From Myxococcales bacterium (GTDB lineage Bacteria; Myxococcota_A; Bradymonadia; REDH01), in assembly GCA_020633625.1 (NCBI GenBank), contig JACKDJ010000008.1:1-64000 (forward strand): a stretch of DNA of 64,000 nt, written 5' to 3'. The notes under the pieces are model-generated. The model saw only the letters and a program-made list of their open reading frames with translations. It ran no database searches and was not told where the DNA came from. Each line of letters opens with the position of its first letter. The stretch's first letter is position 1. Positions 54,230 to 61,954 of this stretch are shown one piece after another. Both the position numbers and the translations under genes were made by a program.

Positions 54230-54774
54230 GCACAGTCGTGTACGTACCCCTCGGAGCGGAGGGCTTCGAGTTTTGCCATCCAGTTGCCGAAGACGACTTC
54301 GAGACGCTCAACGTGCAGATTGATGGTACGCAACGCGGGCAAACGTGGACACCGGTTCAGATGCGTCTCGTCCGCGAGGACGAGGGCAAGTCTCTGATGG
54401 AATCCGATTCGCCCTGGTTGGGGTCACACGCGCTGATCTTCCGCAAGCGAGCGCTAGAGCGAGTCGGCGCCTTCTTGGAGGAACACGGTGAGCTGCTCCC
54501 GGTAGGCTGTCCTGATGCAAACCTGGCGATTTTCAACCCCAAGGTAGTCGACGCATTTGACGAGGCCGCTTCGTCGGTCCTGCGGTTCTCCAGCGGGCGG
54601 ATCATGCGCATCATGAAGCACGTTTTCCGAGCGGACGTGGTCGCGGAGACATCGGTCTTCAAGATTCCGAATCTGCGCGTGAGCCCCGCGTTTGTAGACA
54701 AGCGCTTCGTGGAACTGTGGAACTCAGCCGGACTGAAGGGCCTCGACTTCAAGAAGGTGTGGTCTTCGAGCTGA
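54226..54774 (+). CDS. Imm11-family (DUF1629-like) immunity protein
   Basis: A 182-residue cytoplasmic protein resembling the Imm11 family found next to AHH-type and similar polymorphic toxins in Myxococcota. Family-type segments: a helical FRKRALERVGAFLEEHGELLPVGC region (about residues 78-102), ANLAIFNPKVVDAFDE, and a C-terminal FVDKRFVELWNSAGLKGL. It overlaps the AHH toxin gene by four bases, the usual immunity arrangement, and should neutralise the toxin in cis. Cognate pairing is inferred from position. Confidence 0.75.
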   Translation: MSTVVYVPLGAEGFEFCHPVAEDDFETLNVQIDGTQRGQTWTPVQMRLVREDEGKSLMESDSPWLGSHALIFRKRALERVGAFLEEHGELLPVGCPDANLAIFNPKVVDAFDEAASSVLRFSSGRIMRIMKHVFRADVVAETSVFKIPNLRVSPAFVDKRFVELWNSAGLKGLDFKKVWSSS

Positions 54775-54817
54775 GCGTGCTTGCCACGGGCGATGAAGCA
54801 CGCCTTCGTCCTCCACG

Positions 54818-54979
54818 ATGGCGAACTACGCCGACGGGGCACGCACCCCACGGACCTTGACCGAACGCGAGCAGAGAGCCCTGCTCAAGGTCACCGGCGA
54901 GCACCGAGCGGGCTATCGCGATCACATGCTGTACGCGATGGCCCTCGGCACGGGTTTGCGCGAGCATGAGCTCATCGCG
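54818..54979 (+). pseudogene. Tyrosine recombinase fragment interrupted by the IS21-family element
   Basis: 54 residues from the ATG at 54818 match the start of a core-binding/catalytic region of tyrosine integrases (RTLTEREQRALLKVTGEHR and GTGLREHELIA, the latter being box I with its arginine). Beyond 54979 the frame enters the terminal inverted repeat of the insertion element. The C-terminal part is not found after the right end at 58776, so the gene is both interrupted and deleted. Confidence 0.7.
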
Positions 54980-55025
54980 TGTCGACGAGCGCCCGGATCC
55001 GCACTTTCCCGGACTTCTGGTCGCC
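54980..55025. repeat. Left terminal inverted repeat of the IS21-family element
   Basis: 46 bp, matching the reverse complement of 58731-58776 at 38 positions. It begins directly after the interrupted recombinase codons. Confidence 0.85.
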
Positions 55026-55168
55026 GAGCCCTCGTCGATCGTGACGTCGCCTCGGAGCCGGTGTTGACGATCGCCTCGATCCGCGGAAATCCGAGCTTCG
55101 TGTCGCCTCGGCGGGCTCGATCGTGGCGTCGCCTCGTGCCCGGGCGGTTTCGCGCCAGGGCCCCATCG

Positions 55169-55363
55169 TCAGAAGATGTCGAGGTCGAGGTTCTCCTGCG
55201 TGTGCGCGTGGGCGTCCTTCCGGCGCCGTTGCCGGCTGCGTCGTCGCTGCAGACGTGCGATTTCGAGCCCGTGTTGTTCGGCGAGGTCGACGAGGATGGC
55301 TTCGAGGACCCGTGCGACGGCCTCGGCCTGGCTGGGGGTAAGGCGTCCGATGCCGGTGATCAC
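55169..55363 (-). CDS. 64-residue IS21-associated protein
   Basis: A small helical protein. The first half (RLTPSQAEAVARVLEAILVDLAE) is a predicted amphipathic helix, followed by a basic segment (RLQRRRSRQRRRKD) and an acidic end (LDLDIF). The GTG at 55363 has a perfect AGGAGG and overlaps the istB stop (GTGA), so it is translated with it. No family is recognised; a role as transposition accessory factor is inferred from coupling only. Confidence 0.55.
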   Translation of the reverse strand: MITGIGRLTPSQAEAVARVLEAILVDLAEQHGLEIARLQRRRSRQRRRKDAHAHTQENLDLDIF

Positions 55364-56202
55364 GCGTCCTCCTGCTCGTCGTCGACGCGAGTGAGCGGCT
55401 GGTCGGCGGCGTCGGAGACGGCGTCGGGATCGATGGCGCCTGCGCGCTCGCGCGCCTCCTTGAGGCGCCACGACGTTCCGCGGATGCGGACGACGTCGGC
55501 GCGGTGCACCAATCGCGCGATGATCGCCCCGGCGCACGTTGCGTTCGGAAACACGGACGTCCAGTCCTTGAAGTAGAGGTTGGTGGAGATGACGATCGAG
55601 CGCCGGGCGTCGTAGCGCCGGTTGACGAGGTCGTAGAAGAGGTCGGCGGCGCGCTCGGAGTACGAGAGGTAGCCGAGCTCGTCGATGCAGAGGACATCGA
55701 AGGCCGCGAGCTGGCCGAGCGCGAGCCGCAGCCGCGACGGCGAGTCGATGGACGCGAGGTCCTGCAGCATCTTCTGCGCGGTGGTGACACAGACCGTGTG
55801 ACCGGCGAGCACGGCGTTGTGGGCGATGTTTCGCATGAGCGTGGTTTTGCCGAGCCCGTGCTCTCCGACCATGACGAGGTTGTCGCCGGGGTCGACGAAA
55901 CGAAGGTGGAGCGCCGCCTCGAGACGAGCGCGGTCGATCTCCGTGGGCCAGTTCCAGTCGAAGGCTGCGATTGGCTTGAAGGCCCCGATGTGCGCGCGGC
56001 GTTGCCGGCGGTCGAGGCTGCGGGCAGCGCGCTGCTGTGCCTCCTCGTCGGCGAGCCGCTGAAGGAGCTGCAGCGCGGCGCGTGGTGACCGGTTGCTCTG
56101 GACGAGGTCCGGCAGGAGGCGGGCGGCGCCGTGCCATCCGAGCTCGAGCAGACGGGCGCTGAGTTCAGCCGCCTCAGCGGCCGGGGGCAGTGTGGCAGGC
56201 AT
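55360..56202 (-). CDS. istB: IS21-family transposition helper ATPase IstB
   Basis: A 280-residue AAA+ ATPase that assembles on DNA and stimulates the IstA transposase. Walker A is GEHGLGKT (113-120), Walker B CIDELGYL with Asp174 and Glu175, and the sensor-1 region VISTNLYFKDW follows. The N-terminal helical domain (about 1-70) is typical. Length matches IstB (~250-280). It overlaps the istA end by 29 bases. Confidence 0.93.
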   Translation of the reverse strand: MPATLPPAAEAAELSARLLELGWHGAARLLPDLVQSNRSPRAALQLLQRLADEEAQQRAARSLDRRQRRAHIGAFKPIAAFDWNWPTEIDRARLEAALHLRFVDPGDNLVMVGEHGLGKTTLMRNIAHNAVLAGHTVCVTTAQKMLQDLASIDSPSRLRLALGQLAAFDVLCIDELGYLSYSERAADLFYDLVNRRYDARRSIVISTNLYFKDWTSVFPNATCAGAIIARLVHRADVVRIRGTSWRLKEARERAGAIDPDAVSDAADQPLTRVDDEQEDA

Positions 56203-57667
56203 CGTAGTCTCCGAGGTTGTGTGTGGAAGGGGCGTGATCCAGGTCGGCCAAGTGTGCGGGGAGCGCGACGGGCACAGCGAGCGCCGCTTCTCTCGCCTTG
56301 CCAGAGCCGAGCAGCAGCATGCGGACGGAGGCGAGCCGAGGCGTGCCGCGCTCGAGGGCTTCTGCGATGGCGCGCGTGACGGCGTCGGCGCCGTGCGTCT
56401 CGACGAGCGTGTTGAGCCCGCGTGTGTGGTGCGCGGTCGGTTCTCGCTCTTCGATCAGGCGCTGGAGCAGCTGTGCCGCATTGGGGCAGGCGGTGATCAG
56501 TCGGGCGCGCCCGGAGTGCTCGCGGCTGCGCGGCCGCAGCTCGCGGATCTGTTTGGCGTGCTCGTGGAGCTGGTGGTCTCCGTGTTTGTCCCAGCTGCGC
56601 TTGTGCGTGCACACGACCTCGTCGTTGTCGAGGATGCAGACGCGGTCGTGTGTGGCGAGCATGGAGACGGTCTTCCCGACGTAGCGCGGCGGCACCGAGT
56701 AGCGGTTCGTGTCGAGCGTGAGCCACGCTTGCTTGCCGACGCGCATGCCCCGGAGCGGGAACGCAGCGAAGGGCTCGCGCGGCAGCGGGAGCAGCAGCGA
56801 GCGCTCGTGTGCCGCGGCTTCGCCGACAGTCTCCGCGCCCGCACGGCTGTGTGCGCGCGTGTGAAGGACCTCGGACCGCCACTTCGCGAACGCGTCGATG
56901 TATTGGCCGCGCGTGGCAAAGGACGTGCCCGCCAGCAGCGAGTCTCGCAGGTCGCGGACCCGTCGCTCGACGTTGCCCTTCTCGTTGGGGCGCCGCGGAC
57001 GGCAGGCGACCGGCTCGAAGCCGTAGTAGTCCGACAGCGCCAGCAGCGTGGGGTGGAAGCGCACAGCGTCGCCGACCCGGTCGACGACGGCGGTCTTCAT
57101 GTTGTCGTAGAGGATGCGGCGAGGCACCCCACCCAACCGCTCGAAGGCGTCGACATGGGCCTCGATGAGCGTCGCGAGCTTCATGTCGTGGTAGAAGCCC
57201 ACGAAGCAGTCGCGGCTGTACGGCAGCACCACCAGGAGCGCGTACACATCCCGGTCCGTACGGCCGACGCGGACCTTGCCGAGAGTCGCCCAGTCGACCT
57301 GCGCCTCTTCGGCCGGCAGCGGGACGCGCGTGGCGAAGACCTCTGGCGTGCGCTCGGGACGCAGCTTGCGCTGGACGAGCGCGCGCCGCAGCTGTTTCAC
57401 GCCTCCGTTGTATCCGCGGTCGCGGATCATCTGGTGCAGCCGCGTCGCGGTCAGGTCCGGGTACTGCTTCAGGACCTCGGCGACCACGGGCAGGTACGGG
57501 TCCACGCCCCAGGCACGCGGAGCGGGGGCGATCGGCTCGGCCGGCCGATGGAGCGCGCAGACCACGGTGTCGCGGTGCACGCCGAGCTGCGTGGCGATGG
57601 TGCCGATCGTCCAGTGCTCGCGGTAGTAGAGGCGGCGGATGGTGGCTTCGCGGGTGGCGTCAGTCAT
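56174..57667 (-). CDS. istA: IS21-family transposase IstA
   Basis: A 497-residue DDE transposase. The N-terminus carries a helix-turn-helix (TIATQLGVHRDTV, about residues 23-36). The DDE triad is intact: Asp125 (QVDW), Asp188 (ILYDNM), Glu234 (GNVERRV). A C-terminal beta-barrel domain follows (VPPRYVGKTVSM region). The ATG at 57667 overlaps the stop of the upstream zinc-finger-like gene. Confidence 0.94.
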   Translation of the reverse strand: MTDATREATIRRLYYREHWTIGTIATQLGVHRDTVVCALHRPAEPIAPAPRAWGVDPYLPVVAEVLKQYPDLTATRLHQMIRDRGYNGGVKQLRRALVQRKLRPERTPEVFATRVPLPAEEAQVDWATLGKVRVGRTDRDVYALLVVLPYSRDCFVGFYHDMKLATLIEAHVDAFERLGGVPRRILYDNMKTAVVDRVGDAVRFHPTLLALSDYYGFEPVACRPRRPNEKGNVERRVRDLRDSLLAGTSFATRGQYIDAFAKWRSEVLHTRAHSRAGAETVGEAAAHERSLLLPLPREPFAAFPLRGMRVGKQAWLTLDTNRYSVPPRYVGKTVSMLATHDRVCILDNDEVVCTHKRSWDKHGDHQLHEHAKQIRELRPRSREHSGRARLITACPNAAQLLQRLIEEREPTAHHTRGLNTLVETHGADAVTRAIAEALERGTPRLASVRMLLLGSGKAREAALAVPVALPAHLADLDHAPSTHNLGDYDACHTAPGR

Positions 57668-58287
57668 GACGGACCTCGCGGCTGGCGCGGTCGGCGCCTC
57701 CGGCGTGCGCGACGCGCGTCGCGCGCAGCTTCACGCGCGGCGAGATGATCGGCGAGCGAGAGCCGATGGGCCGACGCGCAGCCGCAGCGCGCGCAGACGC
57801 GCACGGCTGGAGCGAGGGCGAAGGGCGCGTCGGCGACGGCGAGGGCGGTGGAGGGGCGAACCCGAGGAACGGCCTGAACATCGGTCTGCTCCGTGAGCGA
57901 GGTCGATTCGCCTGGCGTCGGACCGTCCGCCGCCGAGCTTGGCCCATCATCGAGCGGGCGGATCTTGTGGGAACTGTGATGACCCACGGAATCGCACACC
58001 GTGGGTCGATTCTGGGCCGAGCGGGCACGCTGCCGAGCCCTGTACCGGCGCGCCTGCTCGGCGCGTCGGGCGCGGCCCGCGTCGGAGCGCCGCCAGCGCC
58101 GGCGAGCCTTCGCGGAGGTCGAGAGTCGCGCCAGCAGGCGACACGTCGCGGTGCAGTAGTGGTGGCCGCGGAAGCAGCGGGTACAGAGATGGAAGCGCAC
58201 GCCACAGCTGCGGCACGTGCGGATCAGCAGCGCGGTCGCGGGGTCGTGGGTCTCGGGTGGCGTCGGCGCATCGGGATGCGAGTGCAT
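57664..58287 (-). CDS. Cys-rich zinc-finger-like accessory protein of the IS21 element
   Basis: A 207-residue protein translated ahead of istA and overlapping it by four bases. The N-terminal region has six cysteines in a treble-clef-like array (Cys25, 28, 35, 38, 45, 49; CRSCG, CTRCFRGHHYC), a strongly basic Arg-rich segment (about residues 55-90), an HHSSHK motif, a low-complexity middle and a C-terminal CARCGC. I have seen similar Cys-rich proteins upstream of istA in other genomes, but the family is unnamed to me. The ATG at 58287 gives the best N-terminus. It may bind DNA during transposition (inference). Confidence 0.7.
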   Translation of the reverse strand: MHSHPDAPTPPETHDPATALLIRTCRSCGVRFHLCTRCFRGHHYCTATCRLLARLSTSAKARRRWRRSDAGRARRAEQARRYRARQRARSAQNRPTVCDSVGHHSSHKIRPLDDGPSSAADGPTPGESTSLTEQTDVQAVPRVRPSTALAVADAPFALAPAVRVCARCGCASAHRLSLADHLAAREAARDARRARRRRRPRQPRGPS

Positions 58288-58730
58288 GGTCGAGCGCGAG
58301 AAACTGGACCTGCCGCCGCAGAGTCGGCACAAGGCCCGAAGAACGACGGCAACGTCGGCGGAAGAAGCGCCGGGCAAGGATGCGACCCCTTGTGGCCCGG
58401 CGCTTCGTCGTTTGCAGCCTGCCGATATCAAAGGCGAATTCCTGGAGCGACAGGCGGTGGCGGCCTGCGGCCGCTCCGCGCGCTCGCCGACGGCTCGCCC
58501 GTTCCGCGACCGCAGGCCGCCACCGCCGCCCTCGGCGCCGCAGCCCGCCGAGGCCCGCCAGAGCGGCGCCCGGACGAAGAGGGAGCCTCGCGACGCTGCG
58601 CGCCTCTCTGGCTCGCAGCTGCGCCGCGCCGCTACCGCGGCGGCGGCCTCAGCACGGCGGTGGGGGCAGGCGCCGACCCCGGACGTTGCCCCGCGATGCC
58701 GAAGGCGACACTACGATCGAGAGACGCTTT

Positions 58731-58776
58731 GGCGACGAGAAGTCTGGAAAAGTGCGGATTCTGACGACCGTCGACA
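58731..58776. repeat. Right terminal inverted repeat of the IS21-family element
   Basis: Partner of 54980-55025 (38/46 matches), ending in GTCGACA at 58776. About 440 bp between it and the start of the zinc-finger-like gene hold no credible further gene. Confidence 0.85.
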
Positions 58777-58840
58777 GCCGGTGCGGCGACGCCCCCGGTC
58801 GGCACTGGCCACCACCGCCGCGCTGACGCCGCTGCCGCTC

Positions 58841-58978
58841 TAGCGGCTCCCGCTCACCCGCCCTGTAGCGGCTCCCGCTCACCCGCCCGAAGGTAGTTTC
58901 GCACCATCCGCCGGACACGCGCTGCCCGACGCCGGCGTGCCCCGATCCACCCGCCCGGCGTGCCCGATCCACCCGCCC
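58841..58978. repeat. Two short direct-repeat pairs flanking a GAAGGTAGTTT motif
   Basis: A 23-bp sequence occurs at 58841-58863 and identically at 58866-58888. A second, different 22-23-bp pair lies at 58934-58956 and 58957-58978. Each pair is followed directly by a related motif: CGAAGGTAGTTTC (58888-58900) and CGAGGGTAGTCTG (58979-58990). Confidence 0.8.
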
Positions 58979-59259
58979 GAGGGTAGTCTGCCCGGGCCAA
59001 GCTCGCGGCGAGCGGCCTCTGGAGCGGACGTCGACGTCAGCTCGAGTACACCGGCCTTGGCTTCCTCGACGAGCTCACCGCGTCGGCGTGGACGGAGAGC
59101 GCGGCCACGAGCGGCGCGCTCTCTGCGTCCCTCGCGAGCTCCTCGTCGACTCCCGGCGCCGGGGCGACGACGACGAGCTGGGAACGCAACGATCTCGGGA
59201 CCATCCTCGGCGTCGGCGGGTGGGCCGCCACGCTAGACGGTGGCCGAGCGATCGCATCC

Positions 59260-60816
59260 GTGAACAGCGTCGCGGTCGCCTGGGACGAGCTCGGCCGCCA
59301 GGAGTCGTTCGGTGGTCGCACGGTGGTGTGGGACGACGACGACCTCCCCGAGAAGGTCACGACCGGCGGCGTCTCGGAGCACGACATTGTCGACGCGTTT
59401 GGTCGTGTCGTCGTCCGCGCGGGCGTCGTGCGCACGTACCTCGGCTCGACGCTGCTTCGCGAAGAAGCGGGCCCGTGGCGCCGCGATTGGTTCCCGACGG
59501 ACGACCTCGACCGCCCGGTCGGCTACTCGGTCTACTGCGCGGCCCCGGACCCTGTCGATTGCGGCACGCTCCCGAGCGCGCTCGGGGCATCGACGACGCT
59601 CCCGAGCGGGGGGCTCGAGGCGACGTACCTGCTCGCCCAAACATTCCGCAACGACACGCTCGGTCTCGTCGACGGCGACGGCAAGCTCGTCGAGGTCTAC
59701 CGCTATGGCGCGTACGGCGACCTCGAGGTGCTCGACGGCACCACGTCAGCAGCGTTCGCGCCCGCGACGGCGCCACCGTGCAGCTCCGCCGCCGGCACGT
59801 GCGGCTCGCAGTTCGGCAACCCCATCCTGTGGTCGGGCGCGCACTGGCGACCCACGGTCGGCCTCTACGACATGAGGGCGCGCCAGTACGACCCGCGCCT
59901 CCACACGTTCCTCTCGCGAGACCCACTCGGCTACGTCGACAGCTTCGACGAGTGGCTCTACGTCGGGGGAGATCCGTTCAATATGTGGGACCCGTTCGGG
60001 TTGAACGCGCGGAACGGGCAGGGCGTCCCTTGGGAACCGTTCCCGGTGCCCAACAGCGTTCGCGAAATCGCGAACTCCAGCTTCGGGAATCCAGACAGTC
60101 CGATGAACCGAGGGCTCGGACGGGCGTCCTCAAGTTTCGCGGTCGGCATGGGGACGCTTGCCCTACACCCGGTCGACTCGAGCCGGGGACTTGTGCTCGC
60201 TGGCGGTGCTTGCGTCGGGTCACCTTGGCAGTGTGGGACTCGACTGTCCTCTGCGGTGGTGCGCGTCGCAAGCACCGGAGAGGGACGCTGGGAGATTGCG
60301 GGTGGCTTGGGTTTGATCGCTGCCGGGGGGGCGCCTGGGGCGATTGAGCGGCTCGGTGCTGGGGCAGTGGTTGTTGAGGGTGCAGGGGGAGTGGTTGTTG
60401 AGGTTGGCGAGGCGGCCGGCGCTGGGGCGGTGGTTGTGGAGGGCGGCCAGGCGGCCGGCACTGCTGCCGGGCCCCTAGCCGGCACCGGCGGGGGGGCCAC
60501 CAGTCTGTTTCGCGCCGTAACTCAGTCCGAGCTGGACAACATCGCGGCCGCCGGGGGACGGTTCAGCAATCCACCTGGAATCGAAGTGAAGTACTTCTCT
60601 ACTTCGGCGCAAGGGGCGGCGTCGTACGCTCGGCAGGCAGCGCAGGCGTTCTCAGATGGCCCTTTCACGATCGTTGAGACGTCGATCGCGGACTCGCTCA
60701 TCGCACCAACGATGCGCGCCACCGTCGACCGGGGGATCCAGACGATTGTGGTGGGAACGGAGGACCTGGGCGCGCTTGCGCCCGCGCGCGTCTGGAGCTA
60801 TACGCCGCTCCCGTGA
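59260..60816 (+). CDS. Truncated RHS-repeat protein with ADP-ribosyltransferase-like C-terminal tip
   Basis: 518 residues from the GTG at 59260. RHS-type sequence in the same frame extends upstream to a TAG at 58984-58986 with no start codon, so this is again a 5'-truncated tip. After the RHS core (MWDPFG at about 59990) comes a variable region: a hydrophobic/Gly-rich part with a repeated AVVVEG-type linker (about 60355-60480), then a C-terminal domain of about 105 residues with LFRAVTQSEL, KYFSTSAQGAASYA and a terminal GTEDLG. The Arg, Ser-Thr-Ser and acidic positions resemble R-S-E ADP-ribosyltransferases, but this is tentative. Confidence 0.75.
   Translation: MNSVAVAWDELGRQESFGGRTVVWDDDDLPEKVTTGGVSEHDIVDAFGRVVVRAGVVRTYLGSTLLREEAGPWRRDWFPTDDLDRPVGYSVYCAAPDPVDCGTLPSALGASTTLPSGGLEATYLLAQTFRNDTLGLVDGDGKLVEVYRYGAYGDLEVLDGTTSAAFAPATAPPCSSAAGTCGSQFGNPILWSGAHWRPTVGLYDMRARQYDPRLHTFLSRDPLGYVDSFDEWLYVGGDPFNMWDPFGLNARNGQGVPWEPFPVPNSVREIANSSFGNPDSPMNRGLGRASSSFAVGMGTLALHPVDSSRGLVLAGGACVGSPWQCGTRLSSAVVRVASTGEGRWEIAGGLGLIAAGGAPGAIERLGAGAVVVEGAGGVVVEVGEAAGAGAVVVEGGQAAGTAAGPLAGTGGGATSLFRAVTQSELDNIAAAGGRFSNPPGIEVKYFSTSAQGAASYARQAAQAFSDGPFTIVETSIADSLIAPTMRATVDRGIQTIVVGTEDLGALAPARVWSYTPLP
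59452..60024 (+). repeat. RHS core repeat, copy 2
   Basis: 573 bp nearly identical to 52964-53545 (see copy 1), lacking the 9-bp duplication. The identity ends abruptly just after the WDPFG codons, at the start of the toxin tip. Confidence 0.9.
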
Positions 60817-60823
60817 GGCAGTG

Positions 60824-61144
60824 ATGGATACACTTCGCCCCGATGCGTTCGTCCGCGTGACCTTGAAGACCACCCGCGACGGTGGCCGAATGGGGCCGCT
60901 TCCGAGACCTCGATTCAACTGCCCAGTGTTCTTCGGCGACCAGCGAGAGCACGCGAATGACTGCATGTTCCTGGTCGAGGAGGCAGACGGCGAGTTGGTG
61001 CCGGGGGGGGCTCCACGTATCGTCCCTGTCAAGTTCCTGGCCATCGGGCTCGTGCGGGATGAACTCCGCCCGGGAAACACGTTCGTCCTGTGGGAAGGAC
61101 GGGAGGTGGGGTGGGCGAAGGTGGTTGACGTCACGGATCCGTGA
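60824..61144 (+). CDS. Putative immunity protein for the RHS tip, EF-Tu-domain-like
   Basis: A 106-residue protein starting seven bases after the RHS stop. Sequence features recall the beta-barrel C-terminal domain of EF-Tu: an opening VTLKTTRDGGR, a central FNCPVFFGD, and a closing LRPGNTFVLWEG followed by VGWAKVVDV. No signal peptide. Position directly behind an RHS toxin tip indicates immunity; the fold similarity is my reading and unconfirmed. GTG at 60821 is an alternative start. Confidence 0.6.
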   Translation: MDTLRPDAFVRVTLKTTRDGGRMGPLPRPRFNCPVFFGDQREHANDCMFLVEEADGELVPGGAPRIVPVKFLAIGLVRDELRPGNTFVLWEGREVGWAKVVDVTDP

Positions 61145-61432
61145 GATAGCCGATGACCGCCTCGTTCGGACCGACGACACGTTGGGCCGGGCCGTGAGGA
61201 GGCGGGCGCCGCGTCTCGGACATCGGAGCCAGCTAAGATGCGGCCAGCGCGCGGTGTCTGCTCTCCTTCCCGAAGGTAGTTTCCCCTGCTTCGTGACCCC
61301 ATCTCAGCGACGAGACGATGGCAGGACGGAACATCCCGGCCCGGCGGCAGAGTTGCCCCGCGCCGCTGCGTCCCCTATGGTCGCCGCGCGGGTCGCGGAG
61401 GCCTGCGACCCCCAACTCCCCATCTAGCTGAC
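61145..61432. other. Gap between the RHS cassette and ppiB
   Basis: 288 bp without a gene. It contains another CGAAGGTAGTTTC motif (61271-61283). Nothing else recognisable. Confidence 0.6.
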
Positions 61433-61948
61433 ATGGCCAACCCGACCGCTACCTTCGAGACCAACCTCGGCTCGTTCACGGCCGAGATCTTCCTCGCCGA
61501 GATGCCCATCACGGCGCAGAACTTCATCGATCTGGCCGAGAGCGGCTTCTACGACGGGCTGCACTTTCACCGGATCATCCCGAACTTCATGTGCCAGTTC
61601 GGCTGCCCGCACAGCAAGGACCCCCGCAGCGGTCGCGCCGGCACCGGCGGCCCGCCGCACGGCACCATCGCCGACGAGTTCCTGCCGACGGCGAAGTTCT
61701 CGAACGAGCCCGGCACGCTGAGCATGGCAAACACCGGGCGGCCGAACAGCGGCGGCTCGCAGTTCTTCATCAACACCGTCCACAACTCGTTCCTCGACTG
61801 GTTCGACAACTCGACGCCGTCCAAGCACCCCGTGTTTGGTCGCGTGAACGGCGGCATGGACGTCGTGAAGAAGATCGAGGCTCGCGGCTCCCGCTCGGGC
61901 GCCGTCGAGAACCCCGTTCAGGTCATCTCGATCAAGATCGCGCGCTGA
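61433..61948 (+). CDS. ppiB: Cyclophilin-type peptidyl-prolyl cis-trans isomerase
   Basis: A 171-residue cytoplasmic cyclophilin catalysing proline isomerisation during folding. Signature segments: FYDGLHFHRIIPNFMCQ (catalytic Arg included), GTLSMANTGRPNSGGSQFFIN and VFGRVNGGMDVVKKIE. It lacks a signal sequence, hence PpiB rather than PpiA. The usual Gly-Gly-Asp after the catalytic loop reads GCP here. Start ATG 61433. Confidence 0.93.
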   Translation: MANPTATFETNLGSFTAEIFLAEMPITAQNFIDLAESGFYDGLHFHRIIPNFMCQFGCPHSKDPRSGRAGTGGPPHGTIADEFLPTAKFSNEPGTLSMANTGRPNSGGSQFFINTVHNSFLDWFDNSTPSKHPVFGRVNGGMDVVKKIEARGSRSGAVENPVQVISIKIAR

Positions 61949-61954
61949 ACGAGC

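Larger units (their letters stand above)
54980..58776 (-). mobile_element. IS21-family insertion element, 3.8 kb, four genes
   Basis: Terminal inverted repeats of 46 bp (38 matches) lie at 54980-55025 and 58731-58776, starting TGTCGAC and ending GTCGACA. Subterminal repeats of a TCGATCGTg-GTCGCCT type occur at 55034-55055, 55116-55136 and, inverted, at 58699-58721, as expected for multiple transposase sites in IS21. It carries istA and istB plus a 64-residue gene and a zinc-finger-like gene, all on the minus strand with overlapping ends. At 3.8 kb it is longer than typical IS21 members (2-2.5 kb). No target-site duplication is evident. Confidence 0.85.

Noticed and set aside
57745..58764. Plus-strand 339-codon frame inside the IS21-family element
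   Set aside because: It lies opposite the zinc-finger-like gene and has Arg-rich shadow composition; the minus-strand gene has the cysteine array and is coupled to istA.
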